From contig JAJGOT010000030.1 in assembly GCA_022457155.1 (NCBI GenBank), positions 1,604,501 to 1,668,500 of the forward strand: a stretch of DNA of 64,000 nt. Direction: 5' to 3'. The notes beneath the pieces were generated by a model. That model was not told the DNA's origin and searched no databases. It saw nothing but the letters and a program-made list of their open reading frames with translations. The first letter of the stretch is position 1. Every line of letters begins with the position of its first letter. This DNA comes from Cladopsammia gracilis. Taxonomy: Eukaryota; Cnidaria; Anthozoa; Scleractinia; Dendrophylliidae. Below, piece by piece: positions 10,401-19,700 of the stretch. A program made the position numbers and the translations under genes.

Positions 10401-13070
10401 CACTCCCAACCGAATAACTTTTCCTTCAAGTTTAGAAATTCTCGCACTCTTCTTGAGGGTTTTTTATGAAGCGAACCGTACGTGTTGAACATGCGCGTAA
10501 ATAGGGGAATGACGTAATCAGCAGAAGTACTTGATGTGAACTCAACGACCGAATACCTGGCATACTGGTCCCAAAAGACCAAAGCCATGTCTTTGTTTCG
10601 TAACGGCCTCTCGAAATCTACAAGGACTTTTTTCCACGGACTCCTTGGCAAGTCTGTCATCTGTAGAGGTTTTCTGGTGTGACAGGGCGTGGTAGATTGG
10701 CAAGCGAGGCATTTCCCTACATGCCTTTCGACCATTGTGTCCATACCAGGAAACCACACATGGGCACGGAGTAACTGCTTTGTACGAACAATATAATACC
10801 CTGGTAACCTTCGTGGGCAATCTTAGCCATGGCTCCCCTGAGCGTCTGAGGCACCACAATGCGTTCACCGCGGAGAACGAGCCCATCAACTACGGCCAGT
10901 TCGTCGAAGACGTTAGAGTACTTTCTCATGTCCGTGTCTTTATGATTTATACTCTTCTCTTCACACACTTAATCAATTTCTGAAATTCCCTGTCATTTCC
11001 CGTTGCCACGATTATTTCTTCCTTGCTTATCGCCTTTGGAATATCATTTTCAATTACAAAATTCACATAATGCCTGACATCTTTAGTCATGCCCAGTTCC
11101 CTTTTGCTGCTCTGCTCGAGAGGAAGGGGATGCCTCGATGTATAGTCTGAGATGTTAGTCTTCCCTGGCCTGTGTTCGACCCTAAACTCGCACCGTCATT
11201 CTCTGCAACTTATGGGCGTTGCATGCCTCGGGTTATTAAAAATAACCTCCAAGGGTTTGTGATCAGTGACAACCACGAATGGCTTGCCATACAGGAAGAC
11301 GTGAAACTTCCTACAACTCTATCTCGGAATATCTCCGCTCGGCGTCTGACAGCGCCCTGCTCGCATACTGTACCACTCTCCAATGGTCTTCATTCAGACT
11401 GCACTGACCCCGGCCAGGGGACAGCCATCAACATGTACTTCATGATCAGCGGCAGGATCAAAATACGCTAAAACTGTATCAGCGCTAATAGAGCACTTTT
11501 CAAAGTTTCGAATGCTTCCTGGTGTTTCTCTTCCCACTTAAAAATGTCAGCTTTAACCAGGCCCTCAGATCGTTGGTTTGTGGGGCGTAATTCTCCATGA
11601 ACCTTGCATTGTACTGGGCGGTGCACAGAAGAAGGCGTGCACAGAAGGTTGCGTGGAGGCTCAGCCTGTTTAATGGCCTCTACCTTCATGGGATCAGGGG
11701 AGGCCCCTTCTTTCGAAAACACCATTCCATAATACAGGTATCGTTTTCGCCCGTCCACATTACAACGCCGTATTGTTTTGAAAACGCTTTGATACCCTAA
11801 GTGCGCATGCTCAAATGAACTCTACGTATGCGCATTTCAATATATCGGCCCGCGAAATTGGCGCCATTCTTGATTCTTTGTTGTTGAGTGTTGTTTTGGT
11901 TTAGAATTCTTCGATATTTTCCTTCTAAACGATGCCAAGAACAGCTGGAAAGCAACCAAAACCTAAAACAGACTGTTTCACATGGACTGATGATGAAGTC
12001 GAGCTACTTCTGAAAGTCACAAACGAATACAAAGTGCAGAAAAGCACCGAGAGTGTAGACTGGGAGTCAGTCCAGTCGAAGTATGGCGACATCTTGGATA
12101 TGTTTCACGGTCGAGTGGTCTGGCTATTTTGATGACGTAACCGTTCTCAGATAGCATCGTTTTCTCCGTCCACACCAGAAAACACCGTTTTCAAAAAGCA
12201 TCGTTTTCAAATCGCTCCACTCTGGAGAGCGTTTTCGAATCGCTCCGCGTTTCAGTGATCGTTTTCGGCGTTGTAGTGTGGACGATAGCCGTATCCGGAG
12301 CAAAACAGCTCCGTTTTCGTTTGAAAACGGATTAGTGTGGACGGGGCCTAAGTATTTTTTTTTAAGTTTTTTTTTAAAATTCATTTACTGTCTTACATAA
12401 CTTAAGTGAGGGGTTCAGAGCTGGTGGATAAGAAAACCAAGACAAAAGTAATAGACTTTATCAATACAATTTCAATATTATTTTAACACGTTCCAAACCG
12501 TTGGGGGATATTCCAAACTTCAAAATTCAGCTGAAATAGCTTATTACAACCTCATTTTTCTGCGAAGTTCAATCCAAATTCGTAGCAAATTGACCAACTG
12601 CTTCGGGTGGTTGAATATTCTTTTATCTCGCAAGGAAAATCGACTGACAACCAAACATTTGATATCATCACATCCGTTAGCAAAATAGCGCTTATATAGC
12701 TTCTTATACCCAAATTTTCAGGTATTTCGCTTCAAAAAATGTGTAATATGTTTGCTGTGCACAATATGTGACACGAAAAAAGAAAACGGACATCGAACCT
12801 TAGCTTGGTGCCTTTAGCAAAGTAGCGGCTGGCATTACAAATTATTTTTTCTTGGTTTGGTCAAGCACAAGAAACAAGCATTTTCTTTTCCTTTTGCCAG
12901 CTTGCGTTTATTTGTGTTGCCTTACACAAGAAGAAACCAAGACAAAAGTTATAGATCTATCAATACAATTTTTATTTTATTTTAAAAATTGTACACTGAA
13001 ACAACTTACCAGCTATAGACATTGTTGATACCAAAAGGATCTTAAATGGCACAAGAAAAATCTTTACCAT
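1241..13070 (-). CDS. Secreted C-type lectin with tandem lectin domains (3 exons seen, 3' part off window)
   Basis: Three minus-strand exons join with matching phases: signal peptide (13070-13010, ends phase 1), complete lectin domain (7953-7546, phase 1 to 1) and the first half of a second lectin domain (1440-1241, phase 1 to 0). The frame is open for about 223 residues. C-type lectin domains bind sugars or proteins, and secreted invertebrate forms usually act in recognition of microbes or self cells. Introns are about 5.1 and 6.1 kb; intron 1 holds a rearranged Ty3 element and intron 2 holds the promoter-like repeat arrays. The end of domain 2 must lie to the left of the window, or the gene is broken there. 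The domain exons are secure. Their joining into one gene is inferred from strand, order and phase. Confidence 0.7.
1519..1693. mobile_element. Short inverted-repeat element, hAT-like
   Basis: The ends CAGGGCGTAGCTAG and CAGCTACGCCCCTG are inverted copies; CAGGG ends are typical of hAT. The interior has long G and C runs and no coding capacity. A target-site duplication is not clear. Confidence 0.6.
2420..2720 (-). mobile_element. Degenerate Penelope-like reverse transcriptase fragment
   Basis: Reading minus strand, pieces in different frames match this class: WERYIDDIF (the YxDD catalytic motif) near 2690, then DKEVNFLDTTVFKGERF near 2580, then a decayed C-terminal part. Stops and frame changes show it is dead. 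It is the same subfamily as the fragment inside the 54-kb element. Confidence 0.65.
2907..3205. repeat. Minisatellite, about five units of 51-74 bp
   Basis: The block ACTCATGCGCGTAGCGGCAT, followed by GAGGTAAGGTTTCGGCTCCG and a TTATT-rich spacer, recurs at 2907, 2981, 3037, 3088 and 3143. The open frame across it is a by-product. The same CATGCGCATGAGTA core sits at the junctions of the larger repeats that follow. Confidence 0.8.
3191..4440 (+). repeat. Tandem array of about 420-bp promoter-like repeats (three copies)
   Basis: Three copies start near 3191, 3606 and 4029. Each holds, in order, several ACTTCCGG or CACTTCC blocks spaced about 15-30 bp (ETS-factor core on the other strand), a TATATATAAGAC box about 80-100 bp later (3397, 3810; decayed at 4231), a conserved stretch ending CAGGAACGATGACTGAATG, and a junction ACGCATGCGCATGAGTA. 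The arrangement resembles core promoters directed to the right. No protein is encoded. Copies D and E are at 6377-7253. Confidence 0.75.
4441..5958. other. Lectin-gene intron sequence without a recognised gene
   Basis: AT-rich single-copy-looking DNA. The only coding hint is a possible chain of very small plus-strand exons (4591-4620, 4669-4700, 6180-6196), discussed as a weak finding. Other open frames here are short and lack coding character. Confidence 0.5.
6052..6090. repeat. Poly(G)-rich tract in a short G-rich repeat
   Basis: A purine-rich segment with a run of G around 6075-6088. No gene seen. Confidence 0.6.
6340..7255 (+). repeat. Second array of the promoter-like repeat (two copies)
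   Basis: Copies start at about 6377 and 6805 (period 428). They closely match the copies at 3606-4030: the same ACTTCCGG blocks, TATATATAAGA boxes at 6580 and 7010, and the junction CGCATGCGCATGAGTATAGG. Variable (TCTTATCATCT)-type runs sit just before each junction. Confidence 0.8.
7546..7953 (-). CDS. C-type lectin gene exon 2: complete C-type lectin domain
   Basis: The 408-nt exon is bounded by an acceptor (TTGTTCAG) and a donor (AAAG/GTAAGT), both phase 1. It encodes one whole domain: DCDDDWVEFDSSCYKV at the start, VWIGLF in the core, WSDGTPFN, FHCVELL, WNLTDCNQENQHHIC at the end. Six cysteines fit the long-form domain with an N-terminal loop. The usual EPN or QPD sugar-specificity triplet is not seen before the fifth cysteine (the region reads DIPSNSSG), so sugar binding is uncertain. 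Several N-glycosylation sequons are present. Confidence 0.85.
8359..9600 (+). pseudogene. Ty3/gypsy element, 5' coding part (gag zinc knuckle, protease, reverse transcriptase N-part)
   Basis: One frame, broken by TAA at 8749-8751. It encodes a gag-type knuckle (CFCCGGTFSH then CLTCNKMNHFAKCC, 8362-8475), an aspartic protease region (VLVDTRATVNVMD near 8640, where DTRA replaces the expected DTGA), and reverse transcriptase with SPVVIKPKRS, FSHLDMNHGYHQL and the catalytic region INISDDILVFG near 9510. The frame runs out just after the catalytic block. The internal stop and the altered protease site mean it is inactive. The rest of the polyprotein lies on the opposite strand to the right. Confidence 0.85.
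9601..9870 (-). mobile_element. Probable 3' LTR of the Ty3/gypsy element
   Basis: On the minus strand the polyprotein end is followed by a polypurine tract (AAAAAAGGGGGGAGA, plus 9871-9885) and then TGTAGTGTCGGG from 9870, the normal layout at the start of a 3' LTR. The far end is not clear and seems cut at the join near 9600. Confidence 0.6.
9886..11757 (-). pseudogene. Ty3/gypsy element, 3' coding part (RT end, RNase H, integrase)
   Basis: Minus-strand pieces in order: end of reverse transcriptase (YYGMVFSKEGASPDP, 11757-11470), RNase H (VVVTDHKPLEVIFNNPRHA near 11250), integrase zinc-binding region (HVGKCLACQ near 10720), integrase core (PWKKVLVDFE near 10640, then FWDQYARYSVVEF), and the C-terminal region (NYRATPHPATKESP, then MFGREL, near 10330). 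Frames shift between pieces. The protein begins almost where the plus-strand fragment at 8359-9600 stops, so the two look like one element whose right part has been inverted. Confidence 0.8.
11745..12350. mobile_element. Inverted-repeat element carrying a SANT-like open frame
   Basis: The left end CCCGTCCACATTACAACGCC and the right end GTTTGAAAACGGATTAGTG plus TGGACGGGGCC are imperfect inverted copies; both include GTTTTGAAAACG-like blocks. The inside holds a short gene-like frame (11932-12132). This end family recurs in many marine invertebrate genomes as a non-autonomous element. Exact borders are uncertain. Confidence 0.5.
11932..12132 (+). CDS. Truncated Myb/SANT-like DNA-binding protein fragment
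   Basis: The 66-residue frame starts MPRTAGKQPKPKTDCFTWTD and continues DDEVELLLKVTNEY, a pattern like the first helix of Myb/SANT-type domains found in transposon-associated and coral-expanded proteins. Coding quality falls off after FHGRVVWLF, where the frame runs into repeat sequence and stops. The domain is too short to be complete. Best explanation: the 5' end of such a gene captured by the element around it. Confidence 0.4.
   Translation: MPRTAGKQPKPKTDCFTWTDDEVELLLKVTNEYKVQKSTESVDWESVQSKYGDILDMFHGRVVWLF
12353..13009. other. Lectin intron 1, single-copy-looking AT-rich DNA with a short duplication
   Basis: The segment ACCAAGACAAAAGTAATAGA at about 12437 recurs diverged at about 12935, each followed by TATCAATACAATTT. 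No gene seen. Confidence 0.5.
13010..13070 (-). CDS. C-type lectin gene exon 1: signal peptide
   Basis: ATG at 13070 opens MVKIFLVPFKILLVSTMSIA, a basic start followed by a hydrophobic core, typical of a signal peptide. It ends after the first base of a codon at a strong donor (GTAAGT). The next lectin exon starts in the matching phase. A TATA-like box lies 125 bp upstream. Confidence 0.7.
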
Positions 13071-13194
13071 AATTTCCTCAGAATTAAGCTGTAATAAAAT
13101 TAAATAGAAAAGTATAAACGATGTAAAATTGCTACCAACTGCAAAGCACTAACGGCGGATAAGGCTATACCATTTTTCCCTTAGAATGTTTCAT

Positions 13195-13202
13195 TATTTA
13201 TA
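13195..13202 (-). promoter_or_regulatory. TATA-like box of the C-type lectin gene
   Basis: Minus-strand TATAAATA lies 125 bp upstream of the signal-peptide ATG at 13070, a suitable distance for a core promoter with a short 5' UTR. Such strings are common in AT-rich DNA, so the call rests on position only. Confidence 0.35.
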
Positions 13203-14639
13203 CAAATAATATCACGCTATCACTTAATTACGCAGTATATATAGCGTGTTCAAAGCTCTCAGATAGAGCCGGGGGCGAGCGAAAAATGTTGGAGCGAGCG
13301 AAGAAAACACTGAACGAGCGTGTCAGGAAATTGTGATTTGAAAAATATATATAATCCAGTGGCGCCGACCACTTACGCAACATGTACGTAAGACACAGAT
13401 ATCTCGCTATAAACCTGCAATCAGAATACTAGTCGAAAAAGCCCGACACTGTTTTGTTGATTGATCCCTTGTGAATAACACTATGCAGCTGTTTCGCTCT
13501 TGCCGCGGCATTCGATGCCCGATAAAATTCAATTAACCAACCCTCGGTCGTTTGGCAATTTAACGCTTCCTGGCCGTTCGTAAAGAAAACGTCGCTAAAA
13601 TTCTATTTTTATCGAAAACTACATTTATTAGCTTCCTATTGATAAATATGTTAGCTCTGTTATATTACTTTTGAAACTGGCGTGTGTGCGAATATTTTTC
13701 CGAAGGACACCGGCAAAGGTTGAGAGTACCCTTTTAAAGTTAAACTTTCCTTTTTTCCTTAGATCAGATGAATTCTATACTGAAGCGAAAATGAAACATT
13801 TGCTCTAATTATGTATTCAGAAAGTTTCGTATATTGCAGATAATTGTAGAATATTTGCAGAATAAAGACTCCACGTTTCGGAAAGAATAGCATTTTCTAA
13901 ATAAAAATTCATCTAGCAGCTTTTCCTTTCTAAACTACAAAAAGAAAAACGGTTGTTAAACTCAGGTTTGTGTTAACGAGCCTACTGGCAGGTTGGCCGG
14001 ATGTTATCGCCCGGTTATAGCCTCTATCGGTGGTAGCCATAGAAAAGGAAGGCAGATAAAAAAATTTGCTCTCTCTCTCTCTCCTCTTAAGTTGGTTCTC
14101 AAATTTTCCCCTATACCTTTCGTTTCTGCAAAGTTTAATATGTTATCGTCTGTGAATGTCTCAGTGCGTGGTATTTGCGTAATGCCGATCTCATAAAATT
14201 CGACCACTGGAACCTTCCTTTTACCTCAGTTTTTAGTACTAAGGCGACTTACCGACAAAAGATCCTCTTTTCGCCGACGTAAGTATAACAAGATAAAGGA
14301 AAGTGTATATCGTGTCCTCGCTAAACTACTTTGAGCACATTAGAACAGTCCGTGGTACTGGACGAAGGAAGCTGCGTTTGTCTGTTTTGGCACATGTGGC
14401 AGATCTTCCCAGCTGACAAAAATTAAAACGGATGTTAACGGAGCTATGAGTTCAGAAATGCATGGGACGGACAAAAAGGCATTATACAATAACATCAAAA
14501 TAGTCAACAGATAAGAAGTACCTGGCCAGAATTTGTATTACAATTCACACGTTTGTATTTGTTAGCATGCGATTTGTTCCGATATCCTTGAGTTATTTTT
14601 GGTTGCTTTTTTCAGAAACGTGACTTTTGCCCAACTTAA
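13203..14639. other. Divergent intergenic region between the two lectin genes
   Basis: This lies between the C-type lectin start (13070, leftward) and the fibrinogen-domain gene start (16703, rightward). It is AT-rich, with a (CT)n run near 14071-14091. Opposed 67-residue open frames at 13993-14207 are shadows of each other without domain character. Confidence 0.5.
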
Positions 14640-15760
14640 CAAAAATTGACTTTTCTCGTAATCAATATGCTTGCGTGTGATTAATATTTTAAACATTTTT
14701 TCTCTTTGGTTAGAAAGCAAACAGAGAACTGTTACGAAAGTGGAAACACGTAACAGATCAGAACTCTCGACAAACTGGGTATGACTTTTGAAATGTTTAG
14801 GATATGTATAATAAATATGGTCAAACTAAATACTGCTTAATTACAGATTATATATCTTACATGTTTCTTAACTCTTTATGACATTACGTCCCTATGCATT
14901 TGTATTTTTCCAAGGACAAAACCATCATCAAGGAACATGGTGTTTAATGGTGTTCTTGACTCACTTACTTACAGGCAGAACTCAAAGTTACTACTAAATG
15001 GACAATTGTCGTAAACGACTGGTAGGAAATAGTATTTCGACAACTCAGTTTGATTTACGTAAGCTAAACAAATGGAGGAAATTCTAATGATATTACTTGT
15101 CACGCCCTTAGAACCTAGAGCTCATTTCTTATTCGAAGGCTTTGTTGTAAGAGCAGGTGCATAACACCTATGCAACTAGCTTACGATTACAGAAGATTGT
15201 GCTGTTTCCAAATTGACTGAAAACTACATTTTTACCGAAAAATGTTCCGTAACACATGCTACTTGTTCAATATTCTTAGTTGTTTTTATTCCTTTTTTAT
15301 GAAATGTGACTTCTTTCTCAGTTAATACAAAAACCTACGCCCAGCTTAACATGACTTTTGCTGACTTCTTCGTAATCAATTATATTTTTGCGTGTGATGA
15401 ACATTTTAAACATTTTTTCTCGTAGGCCCAGTTCAAACGTCGAACTTCACATGTGCCGAACCTAATGCAAATTAGCAAGAACAATAGATTTTGCTCATTT
15501 GCATTAGTTCGGCACATGTGAAGTTCGACGTTTGAACCGGGCCTTACGTGAGAAAACAAACAAAGAGCTGCGACAAAAGTGAAAACACATCAGATCAGAA
15601 CTCTCGACAAACTGGGTATGTCAATTGAACTTTTTACGATATTTATAATAGATATAATATAGCTGGTCAAACTAAATACTGCATAATTACGGAATGAGCG
15701 ATGATATATCTAATATGCTTTTAACTCTTTATGACATTACGTCCCCGCTGTGCGAAATAT
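14640..15760. repeat. Tandem segmental duplication (about 14640-14895 and 15345-15745)
   Basis: Shared landmarks in the same order: GCGTGTGATTAATATTTTAA or a variant, CAGATCAGAACTCTCGACAA followed by ACTGGGTATG, TGGTCAAACTAAATACTGC, and TTTATGACATTACGTCC. The right copy contains a 120-bp hairpin element that the left copy lacks. Confidence 0.75.
15425..15543. mobile_element. Palindromic MITE, 119 bp
   Basis: Two arms, each about 52 bp, are near-perfect inverted copies starting GGCCCAGTTCAAACGTCGAA, with a short loop around 15482. TA-rich flanks suggest a Tc1/mariner-like target. A second copy is at 30867-30988. The matching position in the left duplication copy (about 14703) is empty. Confidence 0.75.
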
Positions 15761-16478
15761 ATATTAACAATGCCTTCCTTTTGTTCTGTGGTTAAAAAAA
15801 TATTTTAGCTAGGAGCGCTGTTAATTTTACTTCAGCCAATTTGATCCTTCATTATACACGTTGTTTAGATCAGTCCTTGCAGTAGTCTTCGGACCAAGTT
15901 GTGTATCTTATAATATTATTATATTTTGACTGATCACGATCTGTTAGTGATCCAACGCTATGCAAGCTTGATCGTGACACGGTTTCTTGCAGTGGTTTCT
16001 TTACCTTAAAACGCTTTTATTGTTCGAAGAATTCAACTCAACTACTCGGTGTCCAATTCGCCGCATCACCTTTGCCATTCATTTTTAGAAGGAGGTAGAC
16101 CGGAGGAATCCCTTTGAGTGTTAGTAAAAATTTTGTTTCCCTTTCCAGGTAGAGAAAAAAAAAAGATGACCCTCTCCTCCAGTGAAATTTAGAATTTGGT
16201 GCCCCCTTCCCCACCTATTTACCATTCTCCCCCCCCCCCCCCCACCCCCTCCCTTCCCCTCTTAAAAATGAATGGTCCCTTACGCCGAAATTTGCAAAGG
16301 AAGAAATGTTTTGAGTGGGTGTATAGGTAACTCGAGGAGATGATCACAAGTCGTTAATGAATCGAATTCCATTCAGTTTCAGCTTTGAAAACAAAATCCC
16401 CAAAAGAAACAGCGCTCCATAACATTTTTTAAACGGGTTAAAGACACGCGAACAAAGACGGTTTCTTTACTCCACCCA

Positions 16479-16485
16479 TATAAGG
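16479..16485 (+). promoter_or_regulatory. TATA-like box of the fibrinogen-domain gene
   Basis: TATAAGG in the context CCACCCATATAAGGTATG, 218 bp upstream of the signal-peptide ATG. Position supports it; nothing else does. Confidence 0.3.
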
Positions 16486-16702
16486 TATGATTGACGGTAG
16501 TCCGTTGACAACTGCGCAAAGGAGTGTTTTAATTGAAGGGTTGCGTGTCATTGAAGTCGATGGCACACCAATCAAACAAACAAACTAAGAAAATATTTTT
16601 AAAAATGAAAGCAAGAAAACACGGATACTAATTCCATTGAACTGTACAATAAAGTCCTCTTCCAAGCACTCGTGATTTTGTTTTACCACCATAGAATACG
16701 AG

Positions 16703-16787
16703 ATGGATTTCAAGAAAATAATGTCATTTTTCCTCTTCATCATGTCCCCGGTAGCCATATTGGGAAAATACCAAGGATGTCCAGCAG
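16703..16787 (+). CDS. Fibrinogen-domain gene exon 1: signal peptide
   Basis: ATG at 16703 opens [20 protein letters not shown], a clear signal peptide, followed by GKYQGCPA. The exon ends CAG/GTAAAA in phase 1. A second in-frame ATG at residue 7 is possible as a start. Confidence 0.7.
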
Positions 16788-19700
16788 GTAAAAATAAATA
16801 AAATTGAAACAAGTTACTGTTGATAAACGTCTTATTTAAGAATAGCAGAAACCCATAAGTGGGTTGAAACGTTCATGCAACTGTCTCTTGTACGCTTCAA
16901 AACTAGCCTCCGATTATTCAATTTGCTAAGAAGTTGTTACAGCCATATTTGGAAAATCAAGATAAAAATATTAACCAATCAATTCGCTAGAACAACTTGC
17001 TTCCAATCTCCCTGGACCGAGGGGTTTCCAAATATGGTAATAAGCAAAAAATGAATATTCGGAAGCTGTGAATAATGCGCGTTACACGTTTCAACCCACT
17101 AATGAGTTTCTGAGAATAGTCAAGTCGAGCGTGTTCGAGAAATCTCGATGGATTTTTAAATTTCCCAGTTTCCATATTTAGGTTAATTATAACAATTAAA
17201 AAACTCAGGAAATTCTACAACAGAAAAAATAGGTTATATCTGTTACATTCTATAAGAAGAAATTTGGCGTAAAAAGAATGAAAAAAATGACAAAAAAATA
17301 ACTTTTTTGAGAATTTATTTCAAAAGCTCCTGCTTCGTGTTTTATCAGATTTTAGCCCTTTTTCAATGCTCGGAAGCTAGCAAAATTAACTTAAATTTGG
17401 GTTTGTTGTAACCCCACCTCATTGATTTGTATAAGTAATACAATGGTTTCTAGGGTTATTTGGGATAAATACCTCGAGTAATATTTCAAAATTGTCCCAA
17501 AATATCACGAGCCGCTTATTTGTTTATACGAGGTTGAGAAATTTCGCTTTTTCTAATGCTCACATGTATGATCATCGATCAGCAACCAAACATTACTTTA
17601 CAATAATTTTCTTAAACACAGCGACAACTCAACATCTCTGCCTCATCATTTCATTTTAATAGTAATTAGAAACTTTGGTTACTAATTTCCAAGGCGCCAA
17701 GGAGTTCTTTACACCGCAACAAACCTTCATCTTGGGTGGTCAGTGCTTTTATAGCCTTTTTTGCTCGCGGAGGAAGCGAGCTTTCGATAAAACTTTGAAC
17801 ACTTTTCCCATTTTTATGGTTTGTCTGTCCTCAAAATTAGAAACACAACCGCACCTTCGTCTAGATAACAGACAAGGACGCTAGTGGTACAAGCAAAGTG
17901 TCTGGCTCCGAGTCGGAGCCATTCTTGACTTTGCCTTACTCACTTCGGCGAAGAACTTCTCCATTTGCTTATCGAGTTGTCTGGCATCGCAGCTAAAACT
18001 ATCTGCATTGCATCCTTTGCTTTCAACCCGGCCTGATCGTGTAAAGATATAATAGGTCTTCGTACCTTTTTTTATGTTGGCAATTTCTGAACTTTACTTA
18101 ATTTATTTTATTTTACTGTAGTTTTCAAATTCGGGAAAGCTATCCGCCATTGTTTCAACAACAAGACAAAGCCGTCTCCGTTGCCACGGCAACTGTAATT
18201 TTTACAAGTAGATACCGTATTTCCCCGAATAAGCGCCCACGCTCTAATAAACGCCGTCCCCCCGAATAAGCGCCCACCCTCTAATAAACGCCGTCCCCCG
18301 AATAAGCGCCCACGCTCTAATAAACGCCCTCCCCCGAATAAGCGCCCACGCTCTCATAAACGCCGTCCCCCGAATAAGCGCCCACGCTTTCGGCCAAAAT
18401 AGCAAATAAGCGCCCCCTCCCCCCCACTTCACTTTCTTTCTAAAGCCGAATCAGCCTTGTGCTACGTATCATTGACGAGCATGACATTGAGGATGACGAG
18501 ATAATCGATATTTTATAAACATGTATTCCGCACTGGGACTATGGTATGCTCGATTACAGGCCGCTGTTTTCTTTATTTTTTTTATTTTATTAACAATATT
18601 TCAACAGAGGTGCCCAGTTCAGCATAGCTGGTTTAAATGGGGCTCTCCCAAATAAAATGTTGAAGTTACGTTTAGATGGATAATGTTGTAGCAGCTCCTG
18701 AAAGTTGTAGTTTTTTCTTTTCATAGGAAGATTTAGCCAAAATAAAGTTACCGGTTCGTTGAAAGAAAAACTTAATAAGCGCATCCTCGATTAAGCGCCC
18801 TCCTTCCAATAAGCGTCCCCCCCCCCTTTTTTTTGGCCGAAATTTTTAATATAGGCCCGGGCGCTTATACGAGGAAATACGGTATTTCAAATTGGGCTGA
18901 AAAACAGCTCGTCTCAGCCAATCACATTTCAAAAATTTTCTCAGCCAGTAGTATAAACGCCGTAATACGGCATAACTTCAATGGATAGCCCATCATGTCC
19001 TCCACAATATATGTTGGTCACGTGGTTACAACGACGTCACATTATGTAAATGACGTAATTTAGGTTTAAAGCGCGAAGCGGCACTTGGATTCATCATCTT
19101 GGATTTTTGGATTTCCATAAAATCACCTTTTTATCCAAAAATAATAATAAAATAGACTAGAATCGTAAAATTGTCAAAAAAAACTTGCAAAACAGAATGT
19201 GACAATACAAAAATTGAACATTTTTGTCGTCTTGCTTACAAAATCCGGTTTCCATGGAAACGTCGGTAGAAAACTCTTTTCACATAAAAATGTGCCCGAA
19301 GAAAAAATGAGCAGCCACTCAGAGCCTTAGTCTTCCAAAATGAATGCCACGAAAGAAAATTACAAACTAAAGATTGCCTTCAATTCCGGAGGAAATAAAT
19401 CTGTTAAACCTTCTTTTGGTCGTTCACTAGTCTAGATCTTGGTGCGGCTTTTGGTATCTATTGATGACCATGTTAAGGAAATCGGTAAATCTTCTTCTGA
19501 CGTGAGGATTTATCTCGGATCAGAAAATGCTAAACTGCGTAAGCAGCTTTAGTTACCATTCGCACTTACTTCAATTATCTCCACCTGCTGTAATTCTGTT
19601 ATATTTGGCTTACCAAACTATCGCCTGAAGAAGTTACAGCACTGTGTGAATTCTAACTCCAAATCAGTGTCGCTCCGTCTACGAACAATTTACTATGCCA

